Origin: Mycobacteroides immunogenum
Lineage (GTDB): Bacteria; Actinomycetota; Actinomycetes; Mycobacteriales; Mycobacteriaceae
Assembly: GCF_001605725.1 (NCBI RefSeq)
Contig: NZ_CP011530.1
Coordinates: forward strand, 5,456,001 to 5,520,000
Length of the DNA stretch: 64,000 nt
Direction of reading: 5' to 3'
The position numbers and the translations under genes are program-made. This document shows, in pieces, positions 32,871 through 42,998 of the stretch (positions are counted from its first letter, which is position 1; each line of letters begins with the position of its first letter). The notes under the pieces were generated by a model. It did no database searches. It was not told the DNA's origin and saw only the letters and a list, made by a program, of their open reading frames with translations.

Positions 32871-34130
32871 TCAGCGGACCGCCTTGATGGGGAGGACCGC
32901 CAGACCTCCAAGGACGGACAGCACCATCGACGCGATGTACAGGACGCTGAAATCACCCTGCGCGCCGTGCAACCCGAATAGCGCCGTCGCCAGGAGCGGT
33001 ACCAGTAGCTGCGGCAGCAGATAGGCCATTGCCACCACTCCGAGGTCCTTGCCCGATGAATCCGTCTCGGGCAGCACCTCGGTCATCAAGGCCAGATCCA
33101 CCGCGGCATAGGCACCTTGGCCTGCGCCGATGACCGCCGCGCCCAGCAAGAGCGCGTGGAAGTCCTTGAACAACAGCAGAATCACCAATCCGACCGCCGT
33201 GATCAGGCACGACGTCCACACAATGCCCTTACGCCGCCCGGTGCGGTCCGACCACCAGGCACAAACCCCTGCCGTAAGGGTGTTGGTGATCAAGAAAGAT
33301 CCGATGATGACGCCGTACTTGGCGGCTGCTTCATGCTCGGAGAGCCCCAGCGTTCCCGCCACGATGTACAGCATGTAGACCGTCACCAACAGCACCGACA
33401 TGGTGACGAAGAGCCGGCAGATCCATGCCCACGCGAAATCTTGGTGCTTTCTTGGGTTTATCCAGTAGCTGGACAAGATCTGTTGCCAGTTCCGGGGTGC
33501 GCGCCGCGTGCGCACCGTATCGCGCAGGATGGCGGCCGCGACACCGTTGAACACCAAGGCCAGCACCGCGGGCAGGCCGAACCACCAACGTGGATCATCG
33601 GGCAGGACGTTGATGAATACGCTGCCGATCACCGGTGCCAGGCTGGTCGAGATACCGAAGACTGCCGCGACGCGTGCCCGGATTGCGATCGAAATCTGGT
33701 CTGCCAGCAGCGCATTGAACACCACGAGGGTTGCGGCGAAACCCATCTGAGTTATGCACCAGCCAACAACGACGCCCCCGACGCTGGGAGCGGTGGCCAA
33801 GGTGATTAGGCCCACCGCCCCGATGAGGGTGCCGCCGACCAAGTACGGCCGCCGGATCCCGAACCGCGATGTCGACGTGTCGCTGAGGTGTCCCAGCGGG
33901 GGTGTGACCAGGATGATCGCGATTCCGCCGAGGGCCATGGTCAACGAGAGCGCCTGGGTTTTGTGATCCGGGTCAAGTTCCGCGAGCCGCAGCGGAATGC
34001 TCACTCCGCCGGCAGCCAACAGCGCGACCGCGGAGGCAAAGTAGGCCAGCAGAAAGACCGGCAAGAAGGCGCGCGGTTGCGCGATCCGGACGTCCGCCTC
34101 AGGGCGTATATCAGGCGTTTCCGTGGCCAT
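32871..34130 (-). CDS. MFS transporter
   Basis: A 419-residue protein with about 12 membrane helices. The start is taken at ATG 34130 with GAGAGGACT upstream. The family loop between TM2 and TM3 reads GHLSDTSTSRFGIRRPYLVGG, a variant of the GxLxDRxGRRP motif, and SDRTGRRKGIVW is the matching loop in the second half. The pattern resembles sugar/cation or macrolide-efflux MFS members. The substrate is unknown. It stands divergent from panE. Confidence 0.87.
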   Translation of the reverse strand: MATETPDIRPEADVRIAQPRAFLPVFLLAYFASAVALLAAGGVSIPLRLAELDPDHKTQALSLTMALGGIAIILVTPPLGHLSDTSTSRFGIRRPYLVGGTLIGAVGLITLATAPSVGGVVVGWCITQMGFAATLVVFNALLADQISIAIRARVAAVFGISTSLAPVIGSVFINVLPDDPRWWFGLPAVLALVFNGVAAAILRDTVRTRRAPRNWQQILSSYWINPRKHQDFAWAWICRLFVTMSVLLVTVYMLYIVAGTLGLSEHEAAAKYGVIIGSFLITNTLTAGVCAWWSDRTGRRKGIVWTSCLITAVGLVILLLFKDFHALLLGAAVIGAGQGAYAAVDLALMTEVLPETDSSGKDLGVVAMAYLLPQLLVPLLATALFGLHGAQGDFSVLYIASMVLSVLGGLAVLPIKAVR

Positions 34131-34276
34131 ACAGTCCTCTCGAAGTTTCTCCGCTAGACCACTGTAAGTGGTTACGCGCGGTAGCCGCCTGGGACGATCT
34201 CGCCCCCTGGTATCTCTCCGTACAGTCGAAGGGGTCGTCCGCACCGCGCCCCACGGCCGTGATTCGGGAGGTTCTG

Positions 34277-35275
34277 ATGCTCGGTACGCCCCGCAGATTC
34301 GTCATCTATGGCGCAGGCGCCGTCGGCGGCGGTTTGGGTGCCCTGTTGACCAAGGCGGGCCACGAGGTGGTGTTGATCGCCCGTGGAGCCCACCTGGCTG
34401 CCCTGCGATCGGACGGTCTCCAGGTGGTTAGTCAGTCCGGCACCGAGACCGTTCCCGTTGCGGCCGTGGCCGGTCCGCACGAGGTGTCGCTCTCGGCCCA
34501 CGATGTGGTGCTGTTGGCGATGAAAAGCAACGACACCGCGCTCGCGCTGAATGACCTTGCCGTCGTTGCGCACCCAGAAACTCCCATCGTCTGTGTACAG
34601 AACGGGGTGGCCAATGAACGTGCCGCGCTGCGCAGGTTCGCGAATGTGTACGGCGTCCCGACGGTCTTCCCGGCAGTGCACTTGCGTCCCGGTGTCGTCG
34701 AGTACCGATCGTGGCCCATCCCGGCGATTCTCGACGTCGGCCGCTATCCCAGCGGGGTGGACGACACCGCCGAATTTATTGCTGCGGCTATCGAATCGGC
34801 GGGGTGCGGTTCGGTGGCGCGGCCGGACATCATGCGGTGGAAGTACGCAAAACTGTTGACCAACCTAGTCAACGCCATCGACGCAGTGGCCACACCCGGA
34901 CCCACCGCCACCGACCTTATGCGCCGGGCGCAGGCGGAAGGCGTGAAGGTACTCACCGGCGCCGGGATCGAATTCGCGTCGGCTGACGAGGAACAGCTCC
35001 GGTTCGGGGAACTGCGGGCCAGCACGGCACAGGTGCTCGGCGCCGGTATCGGCGGCAGCTCATCATGGCAAAGCCTGGCCCGGGGCACCGGCCGAATCGA
35101 ATCGGACTACCTCAATGGTGAAATCGCGTTGATAGCACGATTGAACGGCATATCCGCGCCGGTCAACGAGTTCGTGCGCCGCCTCGCCAACGGATTCGTC
35201 CGCGATGGACGGGCGCCCAGCTCCATGTCAGAGGCCGAGCTGCGCGCAGCGGTGGACGCAGAGCTAACTCGATAG
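34277..35275 (+). CDS. panE: 2-dehydropantoate 2-reductase family (PanE/ApbA)
   Basis: A 332-residue protein from ATG 34277 (GGGAGG upstream). The NADP loop is [17 protein letters not shown] (residues 8-24) followed by VLIARGAHL. The catalytic region includes KSNDT and [17 protein letters not shown], where the Lys is expected. Such proteins reduce ketopantoate in coenzyme A synthesis, but paralogues act on other substrates. The neighbours give no pantothenate context. Confidence 0.82.
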   Translation: MLGTPRRFVIYGAGAVGGGLGALLTKAGHEVVLIARGAHLAALRSDGLQVVSQSGTETVPVAAVAGPHEVSLSAHDVVLLAMKSNDTALALNDLAVVAHPETPIVCVQNGVANERAALRRFANVYGVPTVFPAVHLRPGVVEYRSWPIPAILDVGRYPSGVDDTAEFIAAAIESAGCGSVARPDIMRWKYAKLLTNLVNAIDAVATPGPTATDLMRRAQAEGVKVLTGAGIEFASADEEQLRFGELRASTAQVLGAGIGGSSSWQSLARGTGRIESDYLNGEIALIARLNGISAPVNEFVRRLANGFVRDGRAPSSMSEAELRAAVDAELTR

Positions 35276-35319
35276 GCACTCGCCGTGCACAAGGACTCGT
35301 CGCCACGGATACTCGACGT

Positions 35320-38109
35320 ATGACTGAGGTTACGGATCTTGCACCGATAGGCGCCGTCACCCGGACACAGGTGGGGCGGGAGGCCACCGAACCGATGCGT
35401 GAGGACATCCGTTTGCTCGGCGCGATCCTGGGCGACACGGTGCGCGAGCAGTGCGGCGACGAAGTCTTTGACCTGGTCGAGCGGGCGCGGGTGGAGTCAT
35501 TCCGGGTGCGCCGCTCGGAGATCGACCGGGCAGAACTGGCACAGCTGTTCCATGGTGTCGACATCCATCAGGCAATCCCCGTGATTCGGGCCTTCACCCA
35601 TTTCGCGTTGTTGGCCAACGTCGCCGAGGACATTCACCGGGAGCGCCGGCGTGTCATCCACGTCGCGGCGGGCGCACCCCCACAGGACAGCAGTCTCGCC
35701 GCCACATATCTCAAACTAGATGCCGCGCAAATAGATTCGAACCGTGTCGCGCACGCATTGGCGGGCGCGCTGGTATCACCCGTGATCACCGCACACCCCA
35801 CCGAGACCCGCCGGCGCACCGTGTTCGAGACCCAACATCGCATCACCGAGCTCATGCGGCTTCGTATGCACGGGTTATCGCAGACCGAAGCCGGCCGCGA
35901 TATCGACAGTGAGTTGCAGCGGCACATCCTCACGCTGTGGCAAACGGCACTGATCCGGTTGTCCCGGTTGAAGATTCAAGACGAGATTGCGGTGGGACTG
36001 CGGTACTACCCAGCGGCCTTCTTCGACGTGATACCCGAGATCAATGCCGAGGTCCGCACCGCGTTGCGCCGCCGCTGGCCGGATGCTCATCTGCTCAGCC
36101 AGCCAATTCTGCGCCCCGGCTCCTGGATCGGTGGCGACCGCGATGGAAATCCGAACGTCACCGCCGAGGTGGTGCATCTCGCGACCAGCAGCGCCGCGCT
36201 GACCGCGGTCACCCACTATTTCGAACAATTGGTGGCACTGGAGCAAGAGCTGTCCCTTTCGATTCGGCTCGTCACCGTGTCCCCCGACCTGATCGCGCTG
36301 GCCGAGCTGTGTGGAGAGGCCGACCGCGCCGACGAGCCCTATCGCCGGGCCGTGCGGGTCATCCATGCGCGCCTCACCGCGACCGCCGCGCAAATCCTCG
36401 ACCACATGCCAGAGCACGATCTGGATCTGGGCCTGGCACCATACGGCACTCCGGACGAATTTCTGGCGGACCTCGACGTCGTGGACGCCTCCTTGCGTGC
36501 GCACGGCAGCGTCGTGCTGGCCGACGATCGTCTGTACAGACTGCGGGAAGCTGTGCGGGTCTTCGGTTTCCACCTCAGCGGCCTGGATATGCGGCAGAAC
36601 TCGGACATTCATGAAGAGGTGGTGTCCGAACTACTCGCGTGGGCCGGCGTGCATCCCGACTATCGATCGCTGCCCGAGCACGAGCGCGTCGAGGTGCTGG
36701 TCACCGAACTACGCACTCGCCGTCCCTTGATCGGCGATGGCGCGGAGCTTTCCGAGCTCGCCCGCAAGGAACTCGACATCGTCACGGCTGCCGCGCGGGC
36801 CGTACGGGTTTACGGTCCCGAGGCGGTGCCCAACTACATCATCTCGATGTGCCAATCGGTTTCGGACATGTTGGAGGCGGCAATTCTCCTCAAGGAGGCA
36901 GGCCTGCTGGACGCCTCCCGCCCGCGACCATTCTGTCCGGTGGGCATAGTGCCGCTGTTCGAAACAATTGACGACCTGCAACGTGGTTCCGCGATTCTCG
37001 AAGCAGCACTGGAAATTCCGCTGTACCGAGCCTTGGTGACAGCCCGCGGCGAGAGCCAAGAGGTCATGCTGGGGTACTCCGATTCCAACAAGGACGGGGG
37101 CTACCTGGCCGCCAACTGGGCCCTGTACCGCGCCGAACTGGACCTGGTGGAGTCCGCGCGCAAGACCGGAATCCGACTGCGCCTCTTCCACGGTCGTGGT
37201 GGCACCGTGGGCCGCGGCGGTGGTCCGAGTTATGACGCCATCTTGGCGCAACCACCGGGAGCGGTGTCCGGATCGCTTCGCATCACCGAACAGGGCGAGG
37301 TGATCGCCGCCAAGTACGCCGAACCACGCACTGCCCATCGCAACCTCGAGACGCTGTTGGCCGCGACCTTGGAATCAACACTGCTCGATGTCGAAGGATT
37401 GGGAGCGGCGGCCGACACCGCCTACGAGATACTCGATGACCTCGCCGCGCGCGCCCAGCGCACCTATCGCGAGCTGGTGCACGAAACACCGGGCTTTGTG
37501 GACTATTTCAAGGCATCGACGCCGGTCAACGAGATCGGCGCGCTGAACATCGGCAGTCGGCCCACATCCAGGAAGCCCACCACATCGATCGCCGATCTCC
37601 GCGCCATCCCGTGGGTTTTAGCGTGGAGTCAATCGCGGGTGATGTTGCCCGGCTGGTACGGCACCGGCACGGCTATTGAACAGTGGATCGCCGAAGGTGA
37701 TGGGCGACTTGAGGTATTGCAGCAGCTCTACCGTCAGTGGCCGTTCTTTCAGACGGTGCTGTCCAATATGGCGCAGGTACTGGCCAAGTCCGATATGGGG
37801 TTGGCCGCCCGCTACGCCGAACTTGTCGAGGACGAGACGCTGCGGCACCGGGTCTTCGACAAGATCGTGGCCGAACACGACAAGACCATCGCCATGCATC
37901 AATTGATCACCGGACACGAGGACCTGCTGGCCGACAACCCGGCACTGGCACGTTCGGTGTTCAACCGCTTTCCCTATCTGGAACCGCTCAACCACCTACA
38001 AGTTGAGCTGCTGCGTCGGTACCGCTCCGGCGACCAGGACGAACTCGTGCAACGCGGCATCCTGCTCACGATGAGTGGTCTGGCCACCGCGCTGCGCAAC
38101 AGCGGGTAA
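35320..38109 (+). CDS. ppc: Phosphoenolpyruvate carboxylase
   Basis: A 929-residue full-length enzyme. The catalytic His159 is in [13 protein letters not shown]. The second signature [18 protein letters not shown] is near residue 583, and the PEP-binding glycine loop [16 protein letters not shown] follows. The C-terminus LRNSG is close to the classical (R/Q)NTG end that binds aspartate. It makes oxaloacetate from PEP and bicarbonate, refilling the TCA cycle. Not all mycobacteria keep ppc. Monocistronic. Confidence 0.97.
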   Translation: MTEVTDLAPIGAVTRTQVGREATEPMREDIRLLGAILGDTVREQCGDEVFDLVERARVESFRVRRSEIDRAELAQLFHGVDIHQAIPVIRAFTHFALLANVAEDIHRERRRVIHVAAGAPPQDSSLAATYLKLDAAQIDSNRVAHALAGALVSPVITAHPTETRRRTVFETQHRITELMRLRMHGLSQTEAGRDIDSELQRHILTLWQTALIRLSRLKIQDEIAVGLRYYPAAFFDVIPEINAEVRTALRRRWPDAHLLSQPILRPGSWIGGDRDGNPNVTAEVVHLATSSAALTAVTHYFEQLVALEQELSLSIRLVTVSPDLIALAELCGEADRADEPYRRAVRVIHARLTATAAQILDHMPEHDLDLGLAPYGTPDEFLADLDVVDASLRAHGSVVLADDRLYRLREAVRVFGFHLSGLDMRQNSDIHEEVVSELLAWAGVHPDYRSLPEHERVEVLVTELRTRRPLIGDGAELSELARKELDIVTAAARAVRVYGPEAVPNYIISMCQSVSDMLEAAILLKEAGLLDASRPRPFCPVGIVPLFETIDDLQRGSAILEAALEIPLYRALVTARGESQEVMLGYSDSNKDGGYLAANWALYRAELDLVESARKTGIRLRLFHGRGGTVGRGGGPSYDAILAQPPGAVSGSLRITEQGEVIAAKYAEPRTAHRNLETLLAATLESTLLDVEGLGAAADTAYEILDDLAARAQRTYRELVHETPGFVDYFKASTPVNEIGALNIGSRPTSRKPTTSIADLRAIPWVLAWSQSRVMLPGWYGTGTAIEQWIAEGDGRLEVLQQLYRQWPFFQTVLSNMAQVLAKSDMGLAARYAELVEDETLRHRVFDKIVAEHDKTIAMHQLITGHEDLLADNPALARSVFNRFPYLEPLNHLQVELLRRYRSGDQDELVQRGILLTMSGLATALRNSG

Positions 38110-38133
38110 GTCCCCCGGTCAACGCCACCGAAG

Positions 38134-39204
38134 TCATGCACCACGGCGCGCTGCCGCCGCGGCGCTGAACGCGACAATGGCCTCCAGGTCACGCCCACAA
38201 TCGACGATGAGCAGGATGAGAAGTGACGCCCTACTCGGCGCCGCGACCGCGGGCTCGCCCATCCGTCCAACGGCCCGGGCGGTCGCAGCCGTCGCGGCCG
38301 AGGTGTCCCCGGATACCAGCAGCGACAAACCGTCGGCCAGATCGCGGATCGCCGCGGACAGCCCGTCGGGCAGGGTCTCCCCGGCTTCTAGTGCGGCCTC
38401 GGCGGTGCGGGCCAGGTTGAGCACAGCGCTGGTAAGCAGCGCGATCTGCGTGGCCTCGCGCTCCAGACTCTCCACCGCCGGACGCAGCGCCCGTCTGCGC
38501 GGGGCCACCCGTATCACCTGACCCGCGGTGGCCCGTGCCTGCGCGACGGTGGCCAGATCCTGATTGAGGCGCTCGGCCTCGACCCCGATCCAATCGGCAC
38601 CGCCGGACTCACCGCCGCCGTCTTCGATGTGGCCTGCCAGCCGGATGAGCGTGTCCGCCGTGGCCGCAAGCGTGGAGCGCAGGGCCGTGCGTAGCAAGGC
38701 CACCGGGTCGGCGGGAAACAGCAAGAGGCTGACCACGATCGCGATGCCGCCGCCGACCAGTGCGTCGAACAGGCGCTCGGCACCCGTCCCTCCATGCGGC
38801 AGCGTGATGATCAGAATAGCCGAGACCGCGGTCTGATTGGAGAACATCAGGCCCTGCGCAATGAATCCCCGGGCCAGCACCGCCGCCATACACAGCGCGA
38901 CGAACATAGCGCACGACACCGCGAGCGCGTTGGTACCCAACAGCCCCTGCACCGCAACGCCGATACCGATCCCCAAACTGACTCCGAAGATCATCTGCAG
39001 AGCCCGCTGGGAACGCAGCACGGTGCTCGCGCTCAGACAGACCGCAACGGCAATGGGCGCAAAGAACGGCTGTGGGTGTCCCAGCAGATCATGGGCGACA
39101 AACCAGGCCAGGCCGGCCGAAACCGAGGCTTGTGCGAATGCCGCGGCATGACCGCGCACGCGCCGTACCGCCTTGCTCATTGCCGAGCCGATCCGTGCGA
39201 CCAC
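38134..39204 (-). CDS. FUSC-family aromatic acid exporter-like membrane protein
   Basis: A 356-residue protein. The N-terminal half has about six hydrophobic helices (ASVSAGLAWFVAHDLLG, FFAPIAVAVCLSAS, LQMIFGVSLGIGIGVAVQGL and so on), and the C-terminal half is a soluble helical domain (AERLNQDLATVAQARATAGQ). This matches FUSC/ArAE proteins, which are half-size exporters or membrane scaffold proteins. Convergent with ppc. The substrate is unknown. Confidence 0.82.
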   Translation of the reverse strand: MVARIGSAMSKAVRRVRGHAAAFAQASVSAGLAWFVAHDLLGHPQPFFAPIAVAVCLSASTVLRSQRALQMIFGVSLGIGIGVAVQGLLGTNALAVSCAMFVALCMAAVLARGFIAQGLMFSNQTAVSAILIITLPHGGTGAERLFDALVGGGIAIVVSLLLFPADPVALLRTALRSTLAATADTLIRLAGHIEDGGGESGGADWIGVEAERLNQDLATVAQARATAGQVIRVAPRRRALRPAVESLEREATQIALLTSAVLNLARTAEAALEAGETLPDGLSAAIRDLADGLSLLVSGDTSAATAATARAVGRMGEPAVAAPSRASLLILLIVDCGRDLEAIVAFSAAAAARRGA

Positions 39205-39309
39205 AGTCCGATGACTCCTACAGCTCCCACACCGTCAGCCGTACAGTACGTCGCTACTCAACCGTGCTGCCGCATGTGCGCTTAGCTGGGGCGGATGTCG
39301 AACGTTCAT

Positions 39310-40287
39310 TTACTCCTGTCCGGGCGCCAGATGGGTAAGCCGCGTCGCCATGGCCTCCACGGACTGAGCCAGATCCAGGTAGGGGATCTCCGGGTCGTAC
39401 TCGTGGTAAACCGCCGTGACGATAATCGGCAGAGTCACCGCCGCTTCGGGATAGTCGCTGATGTTCATCCGTGCCACTGCCTCATCCACCGGCACACCAA
39501 GGTCGTAGAGCCGCGTGGCGTCCGTGTGCAATGCGGACCAGAATCCGATACCACGATCGATGGCCGCATTGATCTCACCGCCGACAAGCACCGGCCCATG
39601 CCCGGCCACTACTTTCTGGGCTCCGAACGCACGGATGCGCTCAAGTGCCGCAATCCAGTTCGGAATAGAACCCGACCAGACGACCGCAACGAGATCCCGC
39701 GTCAGCAGATCTCCCGCGTACAGGACACCGAGCTCGGGCAGATAGGCGATCGCGTCACCCACCGTGTGCGCCGGACCGAGCTCATGTAGTTCCACATCCA
39801 GGTTGCCCACCCGCACGGCCTTTTCGCCGGAGAACGTCACGTCGGCGGGGCGTACCCGCACCTCACCGAAATTGAACGGACGCGCCAAGGGCGCCAATGC
39901 ATGCAGGGCGCCACCGGGTTTGGTATCTGCACCGAGCAGCTTCGCCGTAAGATCCGCATGTTCCTGGACCATCAGGGCGCTCGCGGCCTCGGTGGTGATG
40001 ATCTCGGTGTCGGCGGGAAAAACCTGATTGCCGAAAAAGTGATCGCCGTCGGTATGGGTGTTGAACACATGCCGCACCGGCGCGGCCGCGGTCAGCTCGT
40101 CCATTTCCGCCTGCATGGCGCGCGCATGCCGCACGTCGTAGAGCGTGTCGATTACCAGCGACTCGCCAGCGCTGACCACCAGGCCCGCATTGGCGAGGCC
40201 AAACCCGGTGTCGCCGGACAGGAACACATACGCCCCGCCACCGAGCTCAAAGAGTCCCTCCTGGAAGGGGATCGCGTCTGACATCAT
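39310..40287 (-). CDS. Metallo-beta-lactamase-fold hydrolase
   Basis: A 325-residue MBL-fold protein. The metal motif reads FNTHTDGDHFFGN: in the usual HxHxDH the second His is Asp here. Later ligands are in LGPAHTVGDAIAYLPE and AGHGPVL, so at least one metal site is complete. Family members of this type include glyoxalase-II-like and quinoprotein-associated hydrolases. The start ATG at 40287 overlaps the stop of the CMD gene, so the two are coupled and lie under the TetR at 40965. Confidence 0.86.
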   Translation of the reverse strand: MMSDAIPFQEGLFELGGGAYVFLSGDTGFGLANAGLVVSAGESLVIDTLYDVRHARAMQAEMDELTAAAPVRHVFNTHTDGDHFFGNQVFPADTEIITTEAASALMVQEHADLTAKLLGADTKPGGALHALAPLARPFNFGEVRVRPADVTFSGEKAVRVGNLDVELHELGPAHTVGDAIAYLPELGVLYAGDLLTRDLVAVVWSGSIPNWIAALERIRAFGAQKVVAGHGPVLVGGEINAAIDRGIGFWSALHTDATRLYDLGVPVDEAVARMNISDYPEAAVTLPIIVTAVYHEYDPEIPYLDLAQSVEAMATRLTHLAPGQE

Positions 40288-40853
40288 CAGTCCTTTGTTT
40301 GTTCCGCGTGCAACTTGGCGGTGGCTCCGGCCAGAATGCTCGGACCATCCACGGCATCGGTCTCAGGGACCACGCCCAGCGTCTTGATGAACATCGCCGT
40401 CATCACGTAATGACCTGTCAGCAGGGTGATCTCGGCGATCTCGTTATCGGAGAAGAATTCCTGCATACCCGTGGTGTCGGCGCCCGCTCCCTTGATCCGG
40501 GTAAGCAGGTCGTCGACGAAGGCGATGAGCGCATCGATACGCCGGTCGCCAAACACGGCAGCTCCCGACAAGACGGCGTTGATCACCGAGCCTGGTACAC
40601 CCACTGTTCGCGCCTCGGGCACGTGATGATGGATTTCGTACTGCGCGTTGGTCACCGCACCGACCCGCAGAATCACCAGTTCCCGAACTTCGGGCGATAA
40701 CGCACCCGCACGGAAGGAAAGCCCTAGCCCCAGATAAGGCTTTCCACTGGCCTTGGTCATGACCAGGCCCCGGGAGAGATTGGCCGGAAACAAGTCATAG
40801 ACCTCGCGTTGCGCGGGATCGAGGTCTGCCACATTCGGCAGCGAAATAGCCAT
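40287..40853 (-). CDS. Carboxymuconolactone decarboxylase (CMD) family protein
   Basis: A 188-residue protein from ATG 40853 (GAGGTGGG upstream). The CMD/AhpD-like core reads SPEVRELVILRVGAVTNAQY then EIHHHVPEARTVGVPG. The AhpD CxxC is absent, so it is not a peroxidase-type AhpD. The later segment DNEIAEITLLTGHYVMTAMFI is typical of this two-part subfamily. It forms an operon with the MBL hydrolase and is divergent from a TetR. The reaction is unknown. Confidence 0.85.
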   Translation of the reverse strand: MAISLPNVADLDPAQREVYDLFPANLSRGLVMTKASGKPYLGLGLSFRAGALSPEVRELVILRVGAVTNAQYEIHHHVPEARTVGVPGSVINAVLSGAAVFGDRRIDALIAFVDDLLTRIKGAGADTTGMQEFFSDNEIAEITLLTGHYVMTAMFIKTLGVVPETDAVDGPSILAGATAKLHAEQTKD

Positions 40854-40907
40854 GGTTCTACCCACCTCACAGTCACATCGAGAGGTCACTCGTGAACGCG
40901 ACCATAA

Positions 40908-40922
40908 GGAACGCTCCGTTCC
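40908..40922. promoter_or_regulatory. TetR operator between CMD/MBL operon and its regulator
   Basis: GGAACG-CTC-CGTTCC is a perfect 6-bp inverted repeat in the 111-base gap between the divergent CMD and TetR starts. Its place and form fit autoregulation plus control of the CMD-MBL operon. Confidence 0.6.
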
Positions 40923-40964
40923 CTACAGGTTCAGAGCATAGCCCGGTCGATTAAGCTACGCAAC

Positions 40965-41588
40965 GTGCCTAATCAACCCGGCAGTGCGCATTCCGCGCCC
41001 GCTTCACGACGCCGCGACGACGTGTTGATGTCAGCGATTCGTGACGCCACCTGGGCCGAGCTGATGGATCACGGATACTCCGGCGTCACTTTCGAAGGGG
41101 TGGCCCGGCGTGCTAGGACCGGGAAGCCAGTCCTATACCGCCGCTACAGCTCTCGCGCAGAGATGGTGACCGACGCATTGCCCACCTTGCGGGTGGAACC
41201 CGTCGATATAACGCCATCGACGTCTCTTCGAGACGACATCATCGCCCTGACTGAATCGATCGTCGAAACATGGCAGGGGATCGGCATCGACACCTATCGC
41301 AGCCTCATCGCCGAAGCCGACGACGCCACGATGCGGACATTCCAGGCCAAGGTCGCCGCAAAAGCGGATCAAACGATCCGCCGTACTTTGGACGCGGCCC
41401 GCGAGCGTGGCGACCTAGGCCCCGCCGCAATTCCCGAATTGGTGGCTACAAGCATTTTCGCCCTCATCCGCAACGAACTGCTCTTCGCGCGCGACAAGAT
41501 TGAGGCGAGCACGCTCGCCGCACTGGTCGACACCGTCTATCTGCCCGCGATACACGCGGCGGCCTCGCAAACCGACCACGGCGATTAG
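40965..41588 (+). CDS. TetR-family regulator of the CMD-MBL operon
   Basis: A 207-residue protein with the helix-turn-helix at about residues 44-62 (FEGVARRARTGKPVLYRRY) and a C-terminal ligand domain of the AcrR-like type (LRDDIIALTESIVETWQGIG). It starts at GTG 40965. TAAGCT at 40952-40957 lies 7 bases before it, a leaderless-type -10, and no Shine-Dalgarno is seen. The divergent arrangement and the operator at 40908 support control of the neighbouring operon. Confidence 0.87.
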   Translation: MPNQPGSAHSAPASRRRDDVLMSAIRDATWAELMDHGYSGVTFEGVARRARTGKPVLYRRYSSRAEMVTDALPTLRVEPVDITPSTSLRDDIIALTESIVETWQGIGIDTYRSLIAEADDATMRTFQAKVAAKADQTIRRTLDAARERGDLGPAAIPELVATSIFALIRNELLFARDKIEASTLAALVDTVYLPAIHAAASQTDHGD

Positions 41589-41653
41589 GGCGCCAGGGTG
41601 GCGATGAAAGATTCGGGCCCAGCGGCAGTAGCCGCTCATAGAGGAGAGAACCG

Positions 41654-41737
41654 ATGCCCGATGCCGCGCCCAAAGCCAACAACGGAACTCTGATTCGCCG
41701 GCCGTGTAGCGGGGTGTTCTGTTCACTATCAACGTGA
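41654..41737 (+). CDS. Possible 27-residue ORF with strong ribosome site
   Basis: An ATG at 41654 follows GAGGAGAG by a suitable distance and opens a frame beginning MPDAAPKANNGTLIRRP, with two Cys near the end. It is short and matches no family I know. It could be a small regulatory peptide or a gene remnant between the TetR and the lipoprotein. Confidence 0.25.
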   Translation: MPDAAPKANNGTLIRRPCSGVFCSLST

Positions 41738-41819
41738 TACGCCCTGGGCAACGATAGAAGCCGTCAGAAATAGTAGCTATATGCAATACTTGAAAGGGAT
41801 CAACCTCTCCGAGTAATTG

Positions 41820-42404
41820 GTGGTCACCGTATTGAGATGCGCACAACGACACCGCGCCCTTGCCGCGGCCGGGCTGCTCGCGGTCGCCACCGCGTGTTCG
41901 GCCCAATCAGCGCCGGCAACCGGAACCAATAACGTTGACCACGAGGGCCATTCAATGGGGGCGACCATCCCGGGCGTGAGTAGGCCCACGGTGCAGCAGG
42001 AGGTGGTCGGCTACCTGGAGAAGACCGTCAACGCGCTGCCGCCTGGCACCTACCTGGACGGCAGTGCCATGCCGGTCGGCGGTCGCACCGCGGGCTGCCC
42101 CGATGCCGACCCTGCCAAACCAACGGTGCGGTTCGAGATCTCGATGACCGTCATGACATCGCCCGCGATGCACTCCGACGCGATTGCCTCCCAGGCTGCG
42201 GCACTGTGGCGCAGCTGGGGGGTACCCATCACAACGACCCCTGGCGCTGCGCGGCCCGGATGGACCGCTGAGCCAAGGCCCGGCTACCGGCTACAGATCG
42301 CCGTCGACCAACCACCGACCATTTCCGTCGCTTCGGTCTGCTTTCCCGATGACGCAGTCCTGCGAGATCTGCCGTTTCCCGCCGTCATCAGCCATTCCCC
42401 GTAG
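41820..42404 (+). CDS. Probable lipoprotein of unknown function
   Basis: A protein of about 194 residues. The N-terminus RHRALAAAGLLAVATACSAQ is a lipoprotein signal with the lipid-modified Cys in ATAC, a weak lipobox (Thr at -2). The mature part has a Tyr/Pro-rich core (VGYLEKTVNALPPGTYLDGS) and two further Cys. Start GTG 41820 or TTG 41817. No domain recognised. Confidence 0.68.
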   Translation: MVTVLRCAQRHRALAAAGLLAVATACSAQSAPATGTNNVDHEGHSMGATIPGVSRPTVQQEVVGYLEKTVNALPPGTYLDGSAMPVGGRTAGCPDADPAKPTVRFEISMTVMTSPAMHSDAIASQAAALWRSWGVPITTTPGAARPGWTAEPRPGYRLQIAVDQPPTISVASVCFPDDAVLRDLPFPAVISHSP

Positions 42405-42444
42405 CGTCAGCGCCGAGAGCTCCCGGACTCTCCGAGGCATACTG

Positions 42445-42469
42445 TTGCGTAACGCAATAGTTTCTATTG
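42445..42469. promoter_or_regulatory. Overlapping palindromes before the MarR gene
   Basis: TTGCGT-A-ACGCAA (42445-42457) and CAATAG-TTT-CTATTG (42455-42469) are two exact dyads that share three bases, 56 bases before the MarR start. The TTGC...GCAA form is typical of MarR-family operators, so autoregulation is likely. Confidence 0.6.
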
Positions 42470-42524
42470 GTTATCATAAGATCGAGCGTCGCGGTAGGCG
42501 GGCCCAACACGAAAGAGAGCCGGT

Positions 42525-42998
42525 GTGGCTGTTGATGAGGTCGAGCCCGACGAATCATTAGATGCTCTTACCGACTCGCTGTTGGTGGCCTCCCGGCTGC
42601 TCTTGGCCATCTCGGCCCGATCCATCGCAGAAGTCGACGAGACGATCACATTCGCCCAGTTCCGCACCCTGGTGATTCTTTCCAACGAAGGGCCGATCAA
42701 CCTGGCCACCCTGGCTCAGCTGTTGGGCGTACAGCCCTCGACGACTGGCCGGATGGTGGACCGCTTGGTGGGCGTGGGTTTGATCGATCGCCGTCCGCAC
42801 CCCCGCTCACGACGGGAATTGGTGGCAGAGTTGACAGCTCACGGAGAGGGCGTGGTTCAGGAGGTTACCGCCCGCCGTCGGGCCGTGATTGCCGAGATCG
42901 CCGGCAAGATGGCGGCGCGCGAGCGCCGCGGCCTGGTGCGGGCGCTGAATGCGTTCACCGCAGCCGGTGGTGAGCCGCCGGCCTCTGCCGGCCTGTAG
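42525..42998 (+). CDS. MarR-family regulator
   Basis: A 157-residue winged-helix protein. The DNA-binding part is NLATLAQLLGVQPSTTGRMV followed by DRLVGVGLIDRRPHPRSRRE, with the wing Arg residues present. N- and C-terminal helices would form the dimer. The start is GTG 42525. Its stop is directly followed by the membrane esterase start (TAG then GTG), so the two are co-transcribed, perhaps with the esterase under its control. Confidence 0.9.
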   Translation: MAVDEVEPDESLDALTDSLLVASRLLLAISARSIAEVDETITFAQFRTLVILSNEGPINLATLAQLLGVQPSTTGRMVDRLVGVGLIDRRPHPRSRRELVAELTAHGEGVVQEVTARRRAVIAEIAGKMAARERRGLVRALNAFTAAGGEPPASAGL

